Shown: piece by piece, positions 16,996-24,811 of the stretch
Numbering within the stretch: position 1 is the stretch's first letter
Layout: each line of letters begins with the position of its first letter
Assembly (NCBI RefSeq): GCF_011090385.1
Contig: NZ_SEWW01000005.1
Coordinates: forward strand, 150,275-214,274
DNA length: 64,000 nt
Direction: 5' to 3'
Origin: Aquirufa beregesia
Lineage (GTDB): Bacteria > Bacteroidota > Bacteroidia > Cytophagales > Spirosomataceae
Notes under the pieces: generated by a model
Told to the model about the DNA's origin: nothing
Database searches by the model: none
The model's input: only the letters and a program-made list of their open reading frames with translations
Made by a program: the position numbers and the translations under genes

Positions 16996-19251
16996 ATGAA
17001 AAACCTTACCAAGGAAGAGCAAATTAAGTTTTATCAGGAAGAAATAATAAAAATTATTTCTGAATTTAGAGGGTATCTTGATTCCAAATGTATTCAGCTT
17101 TTCAATAAGAATGAATTGTATGTAGGTACATTTGAGTACATAGATAAAATTAGAAATCAAGTTGTTATATCATTTCCAAAAGAAAAATTACCCAAGACTA
17201 AAATTCTTTTAACTGCTAGTAAACCCAAGTCATTAAGTATCATTCAAGCTGGTTTTGAAGATTATACTTACAGTTATTACAGAAAAAATTGTGTTGCAAG
17301 TTTCTCGGAGTGTATAGGAGTTTATTATCAAGAAGTTGGAAATATTGTTAATGTTGGCTTTAGCAACTTTGATATTGAATTTGCCAATACACTGGTAAAA
17401 GGAAGTAAAATTGTCTTCGGATTAACTGATCCACCCACTAAATATTACTATAACTTAATTCAGGTTACTAAGAATGAGGCAAAATCATCTTCCGTTGATA
17501 ACGTAGTCTTGGGTAATTATCATTTAGATGATTTTAATCCACTTAAAATTGATGATTCGAATTTACTCATAGATAAATTCAAAAATGAACTAAAAAATCA
17601 AGAAACAGTAATTATACAAGGACCTCCTGGTACAGGAAAAACTTATTTTATTTCTAAATTATTGAAGGAGTTTTCACGAGAAAAGAAATCTGTTCTTGTT
17701 GCTACTTTAGCTAATAGGTCATTAATAGAATTGTCTAAGCAGTATTTTGAAGAAGATTTTAATGAAAGTGTAAATGTTTATAAGTCAAACTTGACTCTTG
17801 AAGAAAGTGGAATTGTGAGAGAATTGAGGCCAATGTCTAAGAATTATCTTCCGTCTACAGGTGATGTTCTATTGACTACTTTTTATCAAATGTCTGGGTT
17901 AGCAACAGAAAACATTTCTAATCCAATCTACGATTATGTAATACTTGAAGAGGCTAGTCAATGTTTATTAGGGACTATTGCAGCAGCTAAATTAATTGGA
18001 GGGAAAGTAATTTTAGTTGGGGATCCTCAACAATTACCTCCCATTATAAATCAAGAAAATTCTGTTGGTATTTCCCACAATATTGACTTGATGGAAAAGG
18101 CATTTTCTTATTATGCCTCAACAGTTAAATGTTCCAAATTTATGTTGACCACCACATATAGATTTTCTAAAAGTGCTTGTGATCAAACTAATGTTTTTTA
18201 TAAAAATAGTTTAAACTCTAAGTCCAAAATACAGGTTGGTAATTCGGTATTTTCTGACCTTCCTTCGATATATAATAAAGAAGGAGGAAGTTCTCTATAC
18301 TATTACGACTCTCAATCCCCCAAAGTGTTATATGATTTTCTTTTTACTCAGATAAATTTATTAATAAGAATAAATCCAGAATTTGAATTTGCAATTTTAT
18401 CCTCGACTAAAGCAGGAGTAAAACTTTTACGTGATAATCTGTTGTTTCAATTCAATCAGGATCAGGATCAGGTTTTGATAAATACTGTTGATAGTGTTCA
18501 GGGGTTAACAGTAGACTTTTGCTTCTATTTCGCATATTCAGATAAAAAGCCTACTTTTTCCTTTAACGAAAATCGATTTAATGTAGCAACTAGCAGGGCA
18601 AGGTATTGTTCTGTGATACTAATGGATGAGTTGTTCAAAGTTACTAAACCATTTAAAGGGGTGGTTGCTGAGTTTATTTCAAAATGTCTATTTGAAATGA
18701 ATAATTTAGAAAATGAAAATCATAAAATTGATGTAATTGAGTCAGGTAGTGATAGTGCCTCAAAGTTGCCTGGTTTAAAAATTATAGATAAAATAGACCT
18801 TTCTCAATTCGAAAAGCCTCAAAAGGAAATTGTATTAGGTAAAGAAAATATATATGTTATTGATACGAATGTATTTGTTGATTGCCCTGATGTAATATCT
18901 AAAATTGATAAAAAACATTCTATTGTGCTTTCTGCCAAGGTTATTGATGAGCTAGATTTTCTTAAAATTTCGTTAGGTGAAGAACAAAAACGAAATGTTC
19001 AAAAAGCATTGAGATTAATTAATGAAAGCTTGGATACTCGTGGAGTTAAAATGCACACCGAAAATTTGTCCCTTTTACCCAATGATTTCAATAAAAAGTC
19101 TCCTGATAATTCAATTCTATCTGTTGCTTTGAAATTTAAGAGCGAGAATCCAATTATGTTAACCTCAGATAATGGATTACAGATAAAAGCAAAAGGACTA
19201 GGAGTGACTACAATCTCGTTGAGAGATTTTTTGAAGCAAAAGAAATATTAA
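16996..19251 (+). CDS. UPF1-like SF1 helicase fused to PIN nuclease
   Basis: 751 residues. An N-terminal region (1-200) of unknown, possibly OB-like fold is followed by a complete SF1B motor. It has Walker A GPPGTGKT (209-216), Walker B YVILEEASQ (314-322), motif III GDPQQLPPI (342-350), TTYRF (386-390), VDSVQG (498-503) and VATSRAR (530-536). A linker leads to a PIN domain (619-751) of the PhoH/YlaK-associated type with all acidic residues: Asp623 in VIDTNVF, Asp651 in VIDELD, Asp703 in SPDNSIL and Asp725 in TSDNG. PIN domains are metal-dependent ribonucleases, and UPF1-like motors move on RNA or DNA. One polypeptide joins functions that eukaryotic decay splits between UPF1 and SMG6. It is coupled to the HATPase gene by a 2-bp gap. 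Confidence 0.85.
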   Translation: MKNLTKEEQIKFYQEEIIKIISEFRGYLDSKCIQLFNKNELYVGTFEYIDKIRNQVVISFPKEKLPKTKILLTASKPKSLSIIQAGFEDYTYSYYRKNCVASFSECIGVYYQEVGNIVNVGFSNFDIEFANTLVKGSKIVFGLTDPPTKYYYNLIQVTKNEAKSSSVDNVVLGNYHLDDFNPLKIDDSNLLIDKFKNELKNQETVIIQGPPGTGKTYFISKLLKEFSREKKSVLVATLANRSLIELSKQYFEEDFNESVNVYKSNLTLEESGIVRELRPMSKNYLPSTGDVLLTTFYQMSGLATENISNPIYDYVILEEASQCLLGTIAAAKLIGGKVILVGDPQQLPPIINQENSVGISHNIDLMEKAFSYYASTVKCSKFMLTTTYRFSKSACDQTNVFYKNSLNSKSKIQVGNSVFSDLPSIYNKEGGSSLYYYDSQSPKVLYDFLFTQINLLIRINPEFEFAILSSTKAGVKLLRDNLLFQFNQDQDQVLINTVDSVQGLTVDFCFYFAYSDKKPTFSFNENRFNVATSRARYCSVILMDELFKVTKPFKGVVAEFISKCLFEMNNLENENHKIDVIESGSDSASKLPGLKIIDKIDLSQFEKPQKEIVLGKENIYVIDTNVFVDCPDVISKIDKKHSIVLSAKVIDELDFLKISLGEEQKRNVQKALRLINESLDTRGVKMHTENLSLLPNDFNKKSPDNSILSVALKFKSENPIMLTSDNGLQIKAKGLGVTTISLRDFLKQKKY

Positions 19252-19326
19252 ACTAAGTGTCTTATTTAATTGTAATTGTGGATTGTCAATGTATACTTTT
19301 TAAATTATTCCAAAAATAATGTTTAT

Positions 19327-20454
19327 ATGGATAAAAATATACTTGTTGGAACAATTGTCGGGCTAGTGTTTGCCTCTAGTTTACATATTTGGAAATCAGA
19401 CAAAATTAGCCAGACTCAAAAATGGATTTTAATACCCATGTTTCTGTTTCCTCCTCTACAATGGGTCGCCTTAATGATGGTTACTTTATATAATAATTAC
19501 TCATCTAGAAATGAAGAACTTCAGGAAAATATTGAAATAAATGTAAACTCAGGAAATGATTTAGATCAAGCCATTGATAACCTTGTAGAGTTACGAGTTA
19601 AAGGAATTATATCCTTTGAAGAATTGATGAAAAATATTAGAGTCATTGAAAAAAAGAAATTAGAAAAGAACCTTTTAAAAAGTAAAGAATTTGAACAGCT
19701 GAAGTATCTGTTAGATATAGATGTTATTTCGAATGAAGAATTTGATATTAAAGTAGAACAACTGAAAGAAAAATTGAAACATGATATGGAGCAATTAATT
19801 AAATTTGACTCTGAAAATACTCCATCCATTCAGGATAGTTTATTTAATCCTGATTTTTCCACAAAAGAATCAACCTTTAAGTTCGTATATGCACTGTTTT
19901 CTATTGGAATAATTTTTGTAATTGTTTTTGGAATGAATTATTATAATTTTAATCCCATAAAAGATATTTTCTTTACTGAAGAAAAGGTAGAAACTTATCC
20001 AATATCTACCAATAATAGTACTCCTACTCCAACTATCCAATATGTACCAGAAATAGTAAAGAGTTATGTTATAATTAATTTTAAAATTAAAATCCCAAAA
20101 CTAATTGAGTTTAAATCAGGAGAATATACACTAGATCGTGATTATATGGGTTATGAAAGTACGTTTGACGTAAATTGGGAAGAATCTACAATTACGTCAA
20201 AAATTTTAGAAGTTGATAATTTTGATTTTGATAAGGAAAATAAGCTATTGGACGATTATGAATCTGAAATATATGGAGAAATAAGAACTGCAGATGATAT
20301 TTTTTTCACTGATGTAATAAGGAAATGTAATAATTCAGACGTTAGAGAAAAATTACTACAAAACAAAACTCAAATAATTTCGAGAAGTATTGACAAATAC
20401 AATACATATTCTGAAGCCAGTTTAGCCAAAAGAAGTATTAATAATCTAAATTAA
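19327..20454 (+). CDS. Membrane protein with SHOCT-like repeats, third gene of the module
   Basis: 375 residues from the ATG at 19327; the frame is open from a TTG at 19276 but the ATG gives a normal membrane N-terminus. Two membrane segments come first (about residues 5-22 and 33-54). A charged helical stretch follows with two SHOCT-like units (LDQAIDNLVELRVKGIISFEELMKNI and a second around LKYLLDIDVISNEEFDIKVEQL). Then come a third membrane segment (about 183-205) and a C-terminal domain of about 160 residues that I do not recognise. It follows the helicase by 75 bp on the same strand. It could anchor the system at the membrane or be its effector; this is inference. Confidence 0.6.
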   Translation: MDKNILVGTIVGLVFASSLHIWKSDKISQTQKWILIPMFLFPPLQWVALMMVTLYNNYSSRNEELQENIEINVNSGNDLDQAIDNLVELRVKGIISFEELMKNIRVIEKKKLEKNLLKSKEFEQLKYLLDIDVISNEEFDIKVEQLKEKLKHDMEQLIKFDSENTPSIQDSLFNPDFSTKESTFKFVYALFSIGIIFVIVFGMNYYNFNPIKDIFFTEEKVETYPISTNNSTPTPTIQYVPEIVKSYVIINFKIKIPKLIEFKSGEYTLDRDYMGYESTFDVNWEESTITSKILEVDNFDFDKENKLLDDYESEIYGEIRTADDIFFTDVIRKCNNSDVREKLLQNKTQIISRSIDKYNTYSEASLAKRSINNLN

Positions 20455-20471
20455 AAGTGTTTTTACCACCA

Positions 20472-20531
20472 CTGCCCTAAAACACAAAAACCCCATCTTT
20501 CGATGAGGTTTTTGAAGGGTGTGGTCCCACT
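20472..20531 (-). repeat. 60-bp tRNA-Val 3'-end/terminator repeat, copy 2 (between modules)
   Basis: Identical over 60 bp to the sequence at the real tRNA-Val 3' end, with two further matching bases (AG) beyond it. It separates the HATPase/helicase module from the nucleotidyltransferase module. The contained hairpin would also terminate transcripts entering from the left. Confidence 0.85.
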
Positions 20532-20693
20532 AGGGCTATTCATTTTATTTTATTGAATTTTATGGATATGTCATCGTTAAAAAAACTATTCCATTGTCGT
20601 ACTTTCAAACTCACTTGTCCTTAAATTGAATAAAATCAGATGGGTGATTTTTGAGATTGCTATGTCCTCGAGTAAATAGGGTGAGCTTCAAAT

Positions 20694-21374
20694 TTATGCT
20701 ATAAGTTTTTTTAATTCCTCCATAATAAAATAGGTAGCAGGGGGTGATATTCTTTCAACATGGCAATCTATCCATTCAAAAAGATTTGGGTTTTCTAATA
20801 GATTACGAAATTCTGTAATCAGATAATTTTTTAGTACCTCATTTGAATGATTTATTTCTTCCCAAATTGTTCCCCTGTTTTCCAATACATAAATGATATC
20901 TTCAAAATCTTGACTAGTTCTCCCATCATTCTGTCCGCGATCTTTATGAGCTTCTAATTTTGTAGCAATAAAATAAGGAGCACTCAATATGTAAACTTGA
21001 CACTGATCATCAATCTGATAATCTACCGCATTCTTAAATCCCTCTGGATACCAAATGTTAGAAAACCCAATGGAAGGGTCTTTAGTTGGCATAATATCAA
21101 CGATAATTCCTTCAATTCGGTATCGACAAATTACTCCGGATTCTATGTCGTGAGCAAATCCAATTGATCTCAATTTTTCTTCTAGTTCAACCCGATTACC
21201 ATAATTTAATATTTCTATGATAACATCCACATCGTCTGTTGGTCTGATTTCTAAAGTTGGTTGATCTGGATAAAGAGATATGGTAGCCCCTCCAACAAAA
21301 ACAACTTTTTCTTTTAAACTTTCCAATGCGTTTGCAACAGCTTTAATTCTTACCGTATTCAACTGATGACTCAT
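20694..21374 (-). CDS. AbiEii-like nucleotidyltransferase (putative toxin)
   Basis: 226 residues with a minimal nucleotidyltransferase fold: VVFVGGATISLY (24-35), then PTDDVDVII (Asp-x-Asp metal pair, about residues 46-54), RYRIEGIIVDIMPT with the third acidic residue, and a helical C-terminus with KLEAHKDRG and TSQDFEDIIYVLENRG. This pattern is that of the AbiEii/AbiGii toxin family, which transfers nucleotides onto RNA or protein targets. Its start overlaps the upstream HTH gene by 32 bp. The gene order (HTH first, transferase second) is that of AbiE-type toxin-antitoxin systems. It could be a housekeeping-like transferase, but the island context favours toxin. Confidence 0.7.
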   Translation of the reverse strand: MSHQLNTVRIKAVANALESLKEKVVFVGGATISLYPDQPTLEIRPTDDVDVIIEILNYGNRVELEEKLRSIGFAHDIESGVICRYRIEGIIVDIMPTKDPSIGFSNIWYPEGFKNAVDYQIDDQCQVYILSAPYFIATKLEAHKDRGQNDGRTSQDFEDIIYVLENRGTIWEEINHSNEVLKNYLITEFRNLLENPNLFEWIDCHVERISPPATYFIMEELKKLIA

Positions 21375-21885
21375 GTAAAATATCGTTTTTTAGTTCTTTT
21401 ATGGCATATTTTATTTCCCTTACTTTTCCAACTCGGATAATGTCGACTAAGGCCAATAATTTATAATATTCTTTATCCACTTTTACAGCTTCCACTTGTT
21501 TTTTATAAAATGGTTCAATCATTTGTCCCATGGCATCTCCTTTACTATCGGGCCAAACATAATTCATTTCACTAACAAAGATTTTTTTTATTTCTGGATG
21601 TGAATGAGCAGTTGGAATTCCTCGAACAATTGGTCCAGGATGTTGAGGAAAAACATATCGAACTCCATATTCTAAGAATTCTAACAAATTCTGACGATTA
21701 ATTTTTTTTTTGTTATAATCAATAAGACCAGCTAGCCGACTCCTATTCAAGGACTCGGAAATTTCTGAAATACTTATGCTTAATAAATTCGCAAGATTTA
21801 CCAATTGCCAATTTTCACTATTCATTGATATGATTTTCAATAGAATAGCCACATCTTGGGGGCGCATACCATTATGTTTTCTCAT
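21343..21885 (-). CDS. HTH protein, putative antitoxin of the nucleotidyltransferase
   Basis: 180 residues. Residues about 8-62 form a winged-helix DNA-binding domain (PQDVAILLKIISM, then WQLVNLANLLSISISEISESLNRSRLAGLI). The rest contains VRYVFPQHPGPIVRGIPTAHSHPEIKKIF and a helical end. The gene starts 18 bp downstream of a perfect 15-bp inverted repeat, which fits autoregulation, and its 3' end overlaps the transferase by 32 bp. It does not look like classical AbiEi beyond the HTH, so the antitoxin role is inferred from arrangement. Confidence 0.6.
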   Translation of the reverse strand: MRKHNGMRPQDVAILLKIISMNSENWQLVNLANLLSISISEISESLNRSRLAGLIDYNKKKINRQNLLEFLEYGVRYVFPQHPGPIVRGIPTAHSHPEIKKIFVSEMNYVWPDSKGDAMGQMIEPFYKKQVEAVKVDKEYYKLLALVDIIRVGKVREIKYAIKELKNDILHESSVEYGKN

Positions 21886-21902
21886 GATACAAATGTATGA
21901 TT

Positions 21903-21937
21903 AATTTCTCATTTCGCAAATCGCGAAATGAGAAATT
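21903..21937. promoter_or_regulatory. Perfect 15-bp inverted repeat, probable operator
   Basis: AATTTCTCATTTCGC at 21903-21917 and its exact reverse complement at 21923-21937, with a 5-bp spacer. It lies directly upstream of the HTH gene start (21885). Its place before rather than after the operon argues for an operator bound by the HTH protein. Confidence 0.65.
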
Positions 21938-22239
21938 GTAAATAATGCAATTATTGCAGCAATAGTGGACTATAATTGGGCACCTAGTAAAAAATAGATT
22001 TTGGTTTCAAGCACAGTCTACGATCGAGTGATTTTTTACAATTTCGCGAATACTTCAATGAATCAATTTAGGAAACTCGTAGTTTGTTTAGACAATGGCA
22101 ATTATGTTGGTAACTGAATGAGATATTGGTACGAGTAAAATTTATTCTATTGCCAGTCTCAAATCAATAAAGCAAAGTATTCTTATATTATTTGAATTTA
22201 AAACTAAACAATTTTCTTTTCTTATTCGATCAATTTCTT
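21938..22239. other. Intergenic stretch, no gene recognised
   Basis: About 300 bp of AT-rich sequence between the operator and the tRNA terminator repeat. I see no ORF, RNA gene or repeat in it. Confidence 0.4.
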
Positions 22240-22299
22240 CTGCCCTAAAACACAAAAACCCCATCTTTCGATGAGGTTTTTGAAGGGTGTGGTCCCACT
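22240..22299 (-). repeat. 60-bp tRNA-Val 3' end and terminator, copy 3 (original site)
   Basis: Covers the last 10 bases of tRNA-Val and the 50 bp downstream, with the hairpin AAAAACCCCATC/GATGAGGTTTTT that probably terminates the tRNA transcript. Copies at 20472 and 11549 repeat exactly this interval, and homology stops inside the tRNA acceptor stem. Confidence 0.85.
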
Positions 22300-22364
22300 A
22301 GGATTCGAACCTAGGACCCCCTGCTTGTAAGGCAGGTGCTCTGAACCAGCTGAGCTATAAGACC
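22290..22364 (-). tRNA. tRNA-Val (anticodon TAC)
   Basis: 75 bases with a complete cloverleaf. The acceptor stem is GGTCTTA/TGGGACC with two G-T pairs. The D arm is AGCTCAGCTGGTTCAGAGC. The anticodon stem is CCTGC/GCAGG with loop CTTACAA (anticodon TAC). The T arm is CTAGG-TTCGAAT-CCTAG and the discriminator is A. CCA is not encoded. The G-T pairs at positions 5 and 6 where GGTCCCA would be expected are consistent with the 3' half having been rewritten by integration. Confidence 0.95.
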
Positions 22365-22514
22365 CTTTCCGTTGAATTGGTTTGCAAATATCCGTGTTTT
22401 TTCTGCTTTTTGCAAGTGCTGTTCTGAAAAAAATGTAGAAATTTTTCCAACCTTTTATTAATTGTTGGCTATCTCGCAGAAAGCCAGCATCTTTGCATTC
22501 ATAAAAAATAGCAC

Positions 22515-23330
22515 ATGGATCACCTTTTTTCAATCAACGGACTACTTAGCCTATTAACTCTGACATTTTTAGAAGTCGTATTAGGTATTGACAATATCAT
22601 CTTCATCTCCCTAACCGCCCATAAACTACCCGAAGACCAACAAGCCAAAGCTCGAAACCTAGGACTTATCCTTGCCATGGCTTTCCGTGTCATGCTCTTG
22701 CTAGGCCTATCTTATTTAATCTCCCTGCAAAAACCATTTTGGCACTTTAGTTCCGACTGGCTTTCTGTAGCCCCAACCGGACAAGCCATCATTCTGTTTG
22801 TAGGTGGTCTCTTCCTTCTATATAAAGCTACCAATGAAATATTCCAAAAACTGGAAGGGGAAGAGCATCATGCGGATGGAAAGCCTAAAAGTATCAAAGC
22901 CAAATTTGCTCAGGTCGTAACTCAAATCGCACTGATTGATTTAGTCTTTTCCATCGACTCGGTATTAACGGCCATCGGACTGACCAATGAAATCGTGATC
23001 ATGATTACCGCAGTGATTATTTCCATCTTCATCATGATGGGCTTCTCAGGCCCTGTCGGTCGATTCGTGAACCAACACCCTTCCTTGCAGGTTTTAGGCC
23101 TTTCCTTCTTAATTATGATCGGTTTTATGCTCATCGCAGAAGCAAGCCACGACTCAGAATTCATCATCCTGGGAAATAGCATTGGCCAAATCCCGAAAGG
23201 CTATTTATACTTCGCTATTGCTTTCTCGCTATTTGTTGAATTTATCAACATTAAAATGCGTAAGAAATCTACTAAAGCGGTTGAGATTCGTGATGTGAAG
23301 AATGAGGCGGAGGAGAAAGGAATTTTATAA
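22515..23330 (+). CDS. TerC family integral membrane protein
   Basis: 271 residues, about seven membrane helices. The family signature is at the start: LTFLEVVLGIDNIIFISLTA, with a second half-motif QIALIDLVFSIDSVLTAIGL. The acidic residues in these two helices (EVVLGIDN, DLVFSIDS) are the conserved metal-site candidates. Members are linked to manganese or other metal export and to tellurite resistance; the second role is not implied here. The gene starts 151 bp from tRNA-Val on the opposite strand and has no operon partner. Confidence 0.88.
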   Translation: MDHLFSINGLLSLLTLTFLEVVLGIDNIIFISLTAHKLPEDQQAKARNLGLILAMAFRVMLLLGLSYLISLQKPFWHFSSDWLSVAPTGQAIILFVGGLFLLYKATNEIFQKLEGEEHHADGKPKSIKAKFAQVVTQIALIDLVFSIDSVLTAIGLTNEIVIMITAVIISIFIMMGFSGPVGRFVNQHPSLQVLGLSFLIMIGFMLIAEASHDSEFIILGNSIGQIPKGYLYFAIAFSLFVEFINIKMRKKSTKAVEIRDVKNEAEEKGIL

Positions 23331-23467
23331 TGTAGAATGAAGAATGTAGAATTTTTTGAATGATAATGTAGGAATTTTTGTTTGTTCCTGATTAAATTCT
23401 ATCAAAGAAGTTATAAATAGGATTTACATCCAATTCTATATTTTTCATTCTACATTCTTCATTAAAA

Positions 23468-23622
23468 GGTTAATCCCAACGAAAGATTGGAACGTAGCTT
23501 GAGCGAAGCGGCAGGCGGATATTTGACCCTGCGCATAGGCCATGTGCGATGGAGTCAAAGATTAAAGCCGTAAGCGGAGAGACAATCGGTTCTGCGCAGC
23601 AGAATTCGTCTTAGGATTAACC
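23468..23622 (-). repeat. 155-bp GGTTAATCC-ended element, copy B
   Basis: Same ends and length as copy A at 1069-1223 but inverted, with very high similarity across the inside. Bordered on the right by a TTTCTTTTTTT-ATG-AAAAAAAAGAAA hairpin at about 23644-23670. Confidence 0.75.
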
Positions 23623-23639
23623 GTATTTCTTCCGTTTTT

Positions 23640-24035
23640 TTTGTTTCTTTTTTTATGAAAAAAAAGAAAGACCGAAGAAAGTTAAGTTCCAGAAAAAGTG
23701 TTGAATTCGAAAGAGTTTAAAATACTTTTTCATTTAAAATCAACCACTTATCGTTTCATTATTTCACATGGATTTTCTTTTTTTTTAAAAAGAAATACCA
23801 AAGAAAGTTAAAGTAAGAAAATGTGATTGGTTATAAAATTGAAGAGATCATCCATTATAAGTAAAATTAATTACTAAGGCATTTCATTTTTCGAGATAAA
23901 AATAGCCTTGATATAAGTTGAAATGTAGTGTCATTTGAAACAGCAGGAAAGAGTCTTACAAAATAGCTGTAATGAATATCGTATTCTTATGGTCTTTCTT
24001 TTTTTTCATAAAAAAAGAAACAAAAAAAATGTAGA
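23640..24035. repeat. Gap with three T/A hairpins (TTTCTTTTT-loop-AAAAAGAAA)
   Basis: Hairpins of T-rich and A-rich arms are at about 23644-23670, 23770-23800 and 23995-24023. The same arms occur at 1023-1047, 1458-1482 and 35636-35661. Nothing coding is visible between them. Confidence 0.5.
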
Positions 24036-24041
24036 AAGGTC

Positions 24042-24193
24042 GGTTAATCCAACACGAATTCCGCTATGCGGAACCGATGCTCACTTTGCATACGGCTTTA
24101 ATCTTTGACGCTTGCACGCAGGCTTACGCACGGGGTCAAATATCCGCCTGCCGCTTCGCTCATGCTCCGTTCCCATCTTTCGTAGGATTAACC
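24042..24193 (+). repeat. 152-bp GGTTAATCC-ended element, copy C
   Basis: Oriented like copy A and opposite to copy B, 419 bp from it. The terminal inverted repeat is intact. The inside is more diverged, with CGCTATGCGG replacing the CTGCTTTGCAG hairpin of copy A: the bases change but pairing is kept, a hint of RNA or DNA structure under selection. Confidence 0.7.
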
Positions 24194-24238
24194 GTTGGTG
24201 AAGCGAATTCTATTCCAACAATGTTAATGAAATAAATA

Positions 24239-24275
24239 AAAGGCCAGAATTCAATGAAGAACGCTGGCCTTTTTG
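24239..24275 (-). terminator. Bidirectional-looking terminator after the thioredoxin gene
   Basis: AGGCCAG and CTGGCCT arms pair around a 16-base loop. A-rich sequence lies on the left and T-rich sequence on the right, so it could work on both strands. It is about 35 bp beyond the stop of the minus-strand thioredoxin gene. Confidence 0.6.
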
Positions 24276-24310
24276 TTTGAATAACAATGAATGATTACCT
24301 GATGAAGGTA

Positions 24311-24730
24311 TTATTTAACCGTCTTAGCCACAGTCAATAATTCCTTGGCACCACCTCTAGGTAATCCCAATACCTTCTTTTTTACTTTACCAGCAGCATC
24401 CATGAACATCAAAGTAGGATATCCTTCTACTGGATACATGTTGGCCAACTGTGGGCCTTCTCCTGCTTCCATATCCACACCAATGGAAATGAATTTAGCA
24501 TTCATGTATTCTCCCAATTCTTTGTCAGGAAATACTTTGGTTTTCAGTACCTTACAAGGTCCACACCAAGATGTATAGGCATCAAAAAAGATTAATTTAT
24601 TTTCTTTCTTCGCCTTGGCTAATGCCTGCTTGAAGGTCCCATGAAAAAACTCAATTCCTTCTCCTTCTCCTGTTTTAGCAAAAGAAGTAAGTGAAATAAA
24701 AAATAGACTTGTTAATAATATAGCTTTCAT
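24311..24730 (-). CDS. Secreted thioredoxin-fold protein
   Basis: 139 residues with signal peptide MKAILLTSLFFISLTSFA, then one thioredoxin domain: FHGTFKQALAKAKKENKLIFFDAYTSWCGPCKVLKTKVF with active site WCGPC, the partner motif VDMEAGEGPQLANMYPVEGYPTLMFMD (cis-Pro), and the end GGAKELL. The layout, in which a short protein starts with FxxALAKAKKENK, is that of DUF255-like/thiol-disulfide periplasmic thioredoxins of Bacteroidota. It probably reduces or exchanges disulfides outside the cytoplasm. Substrate unknown. Confidence 0.85.
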   Translation of the reverse strand: MKAILLTSLFFISLTSFAKTGEGEGIEFFHGTFKQALAKAKKENKLIFFDAYTSWCGPCKVLKTKVFPDKELGEYMNAKFISIGVDMEAGEGPQLANMYPVEGYPTLMFMDAAGKVKKKVLGLPRGGAKELLTVAKTVK

Positions 24731-24811
24731 TGTTTATGATTAAAATGGTGACTTCTAAACGAAATTTTGATGTTTAAATTATCTAATCACTAATAACTAA
24801 ACCCTAATAAC

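Noticed and set aside
17000-19251. Restriction-modification or DISARM-type helicase
   Set aside because: The motor has SF1B UPF1-like motifs and a PIN nuclease; no methyltransferase or PLD gene is nearby.
22222-22533. 103-codon minus-strand frame covering tRNA-Val
   Set aside because: Overlaps the tRNA and its terminator; the residues are simply the tRNA translated.
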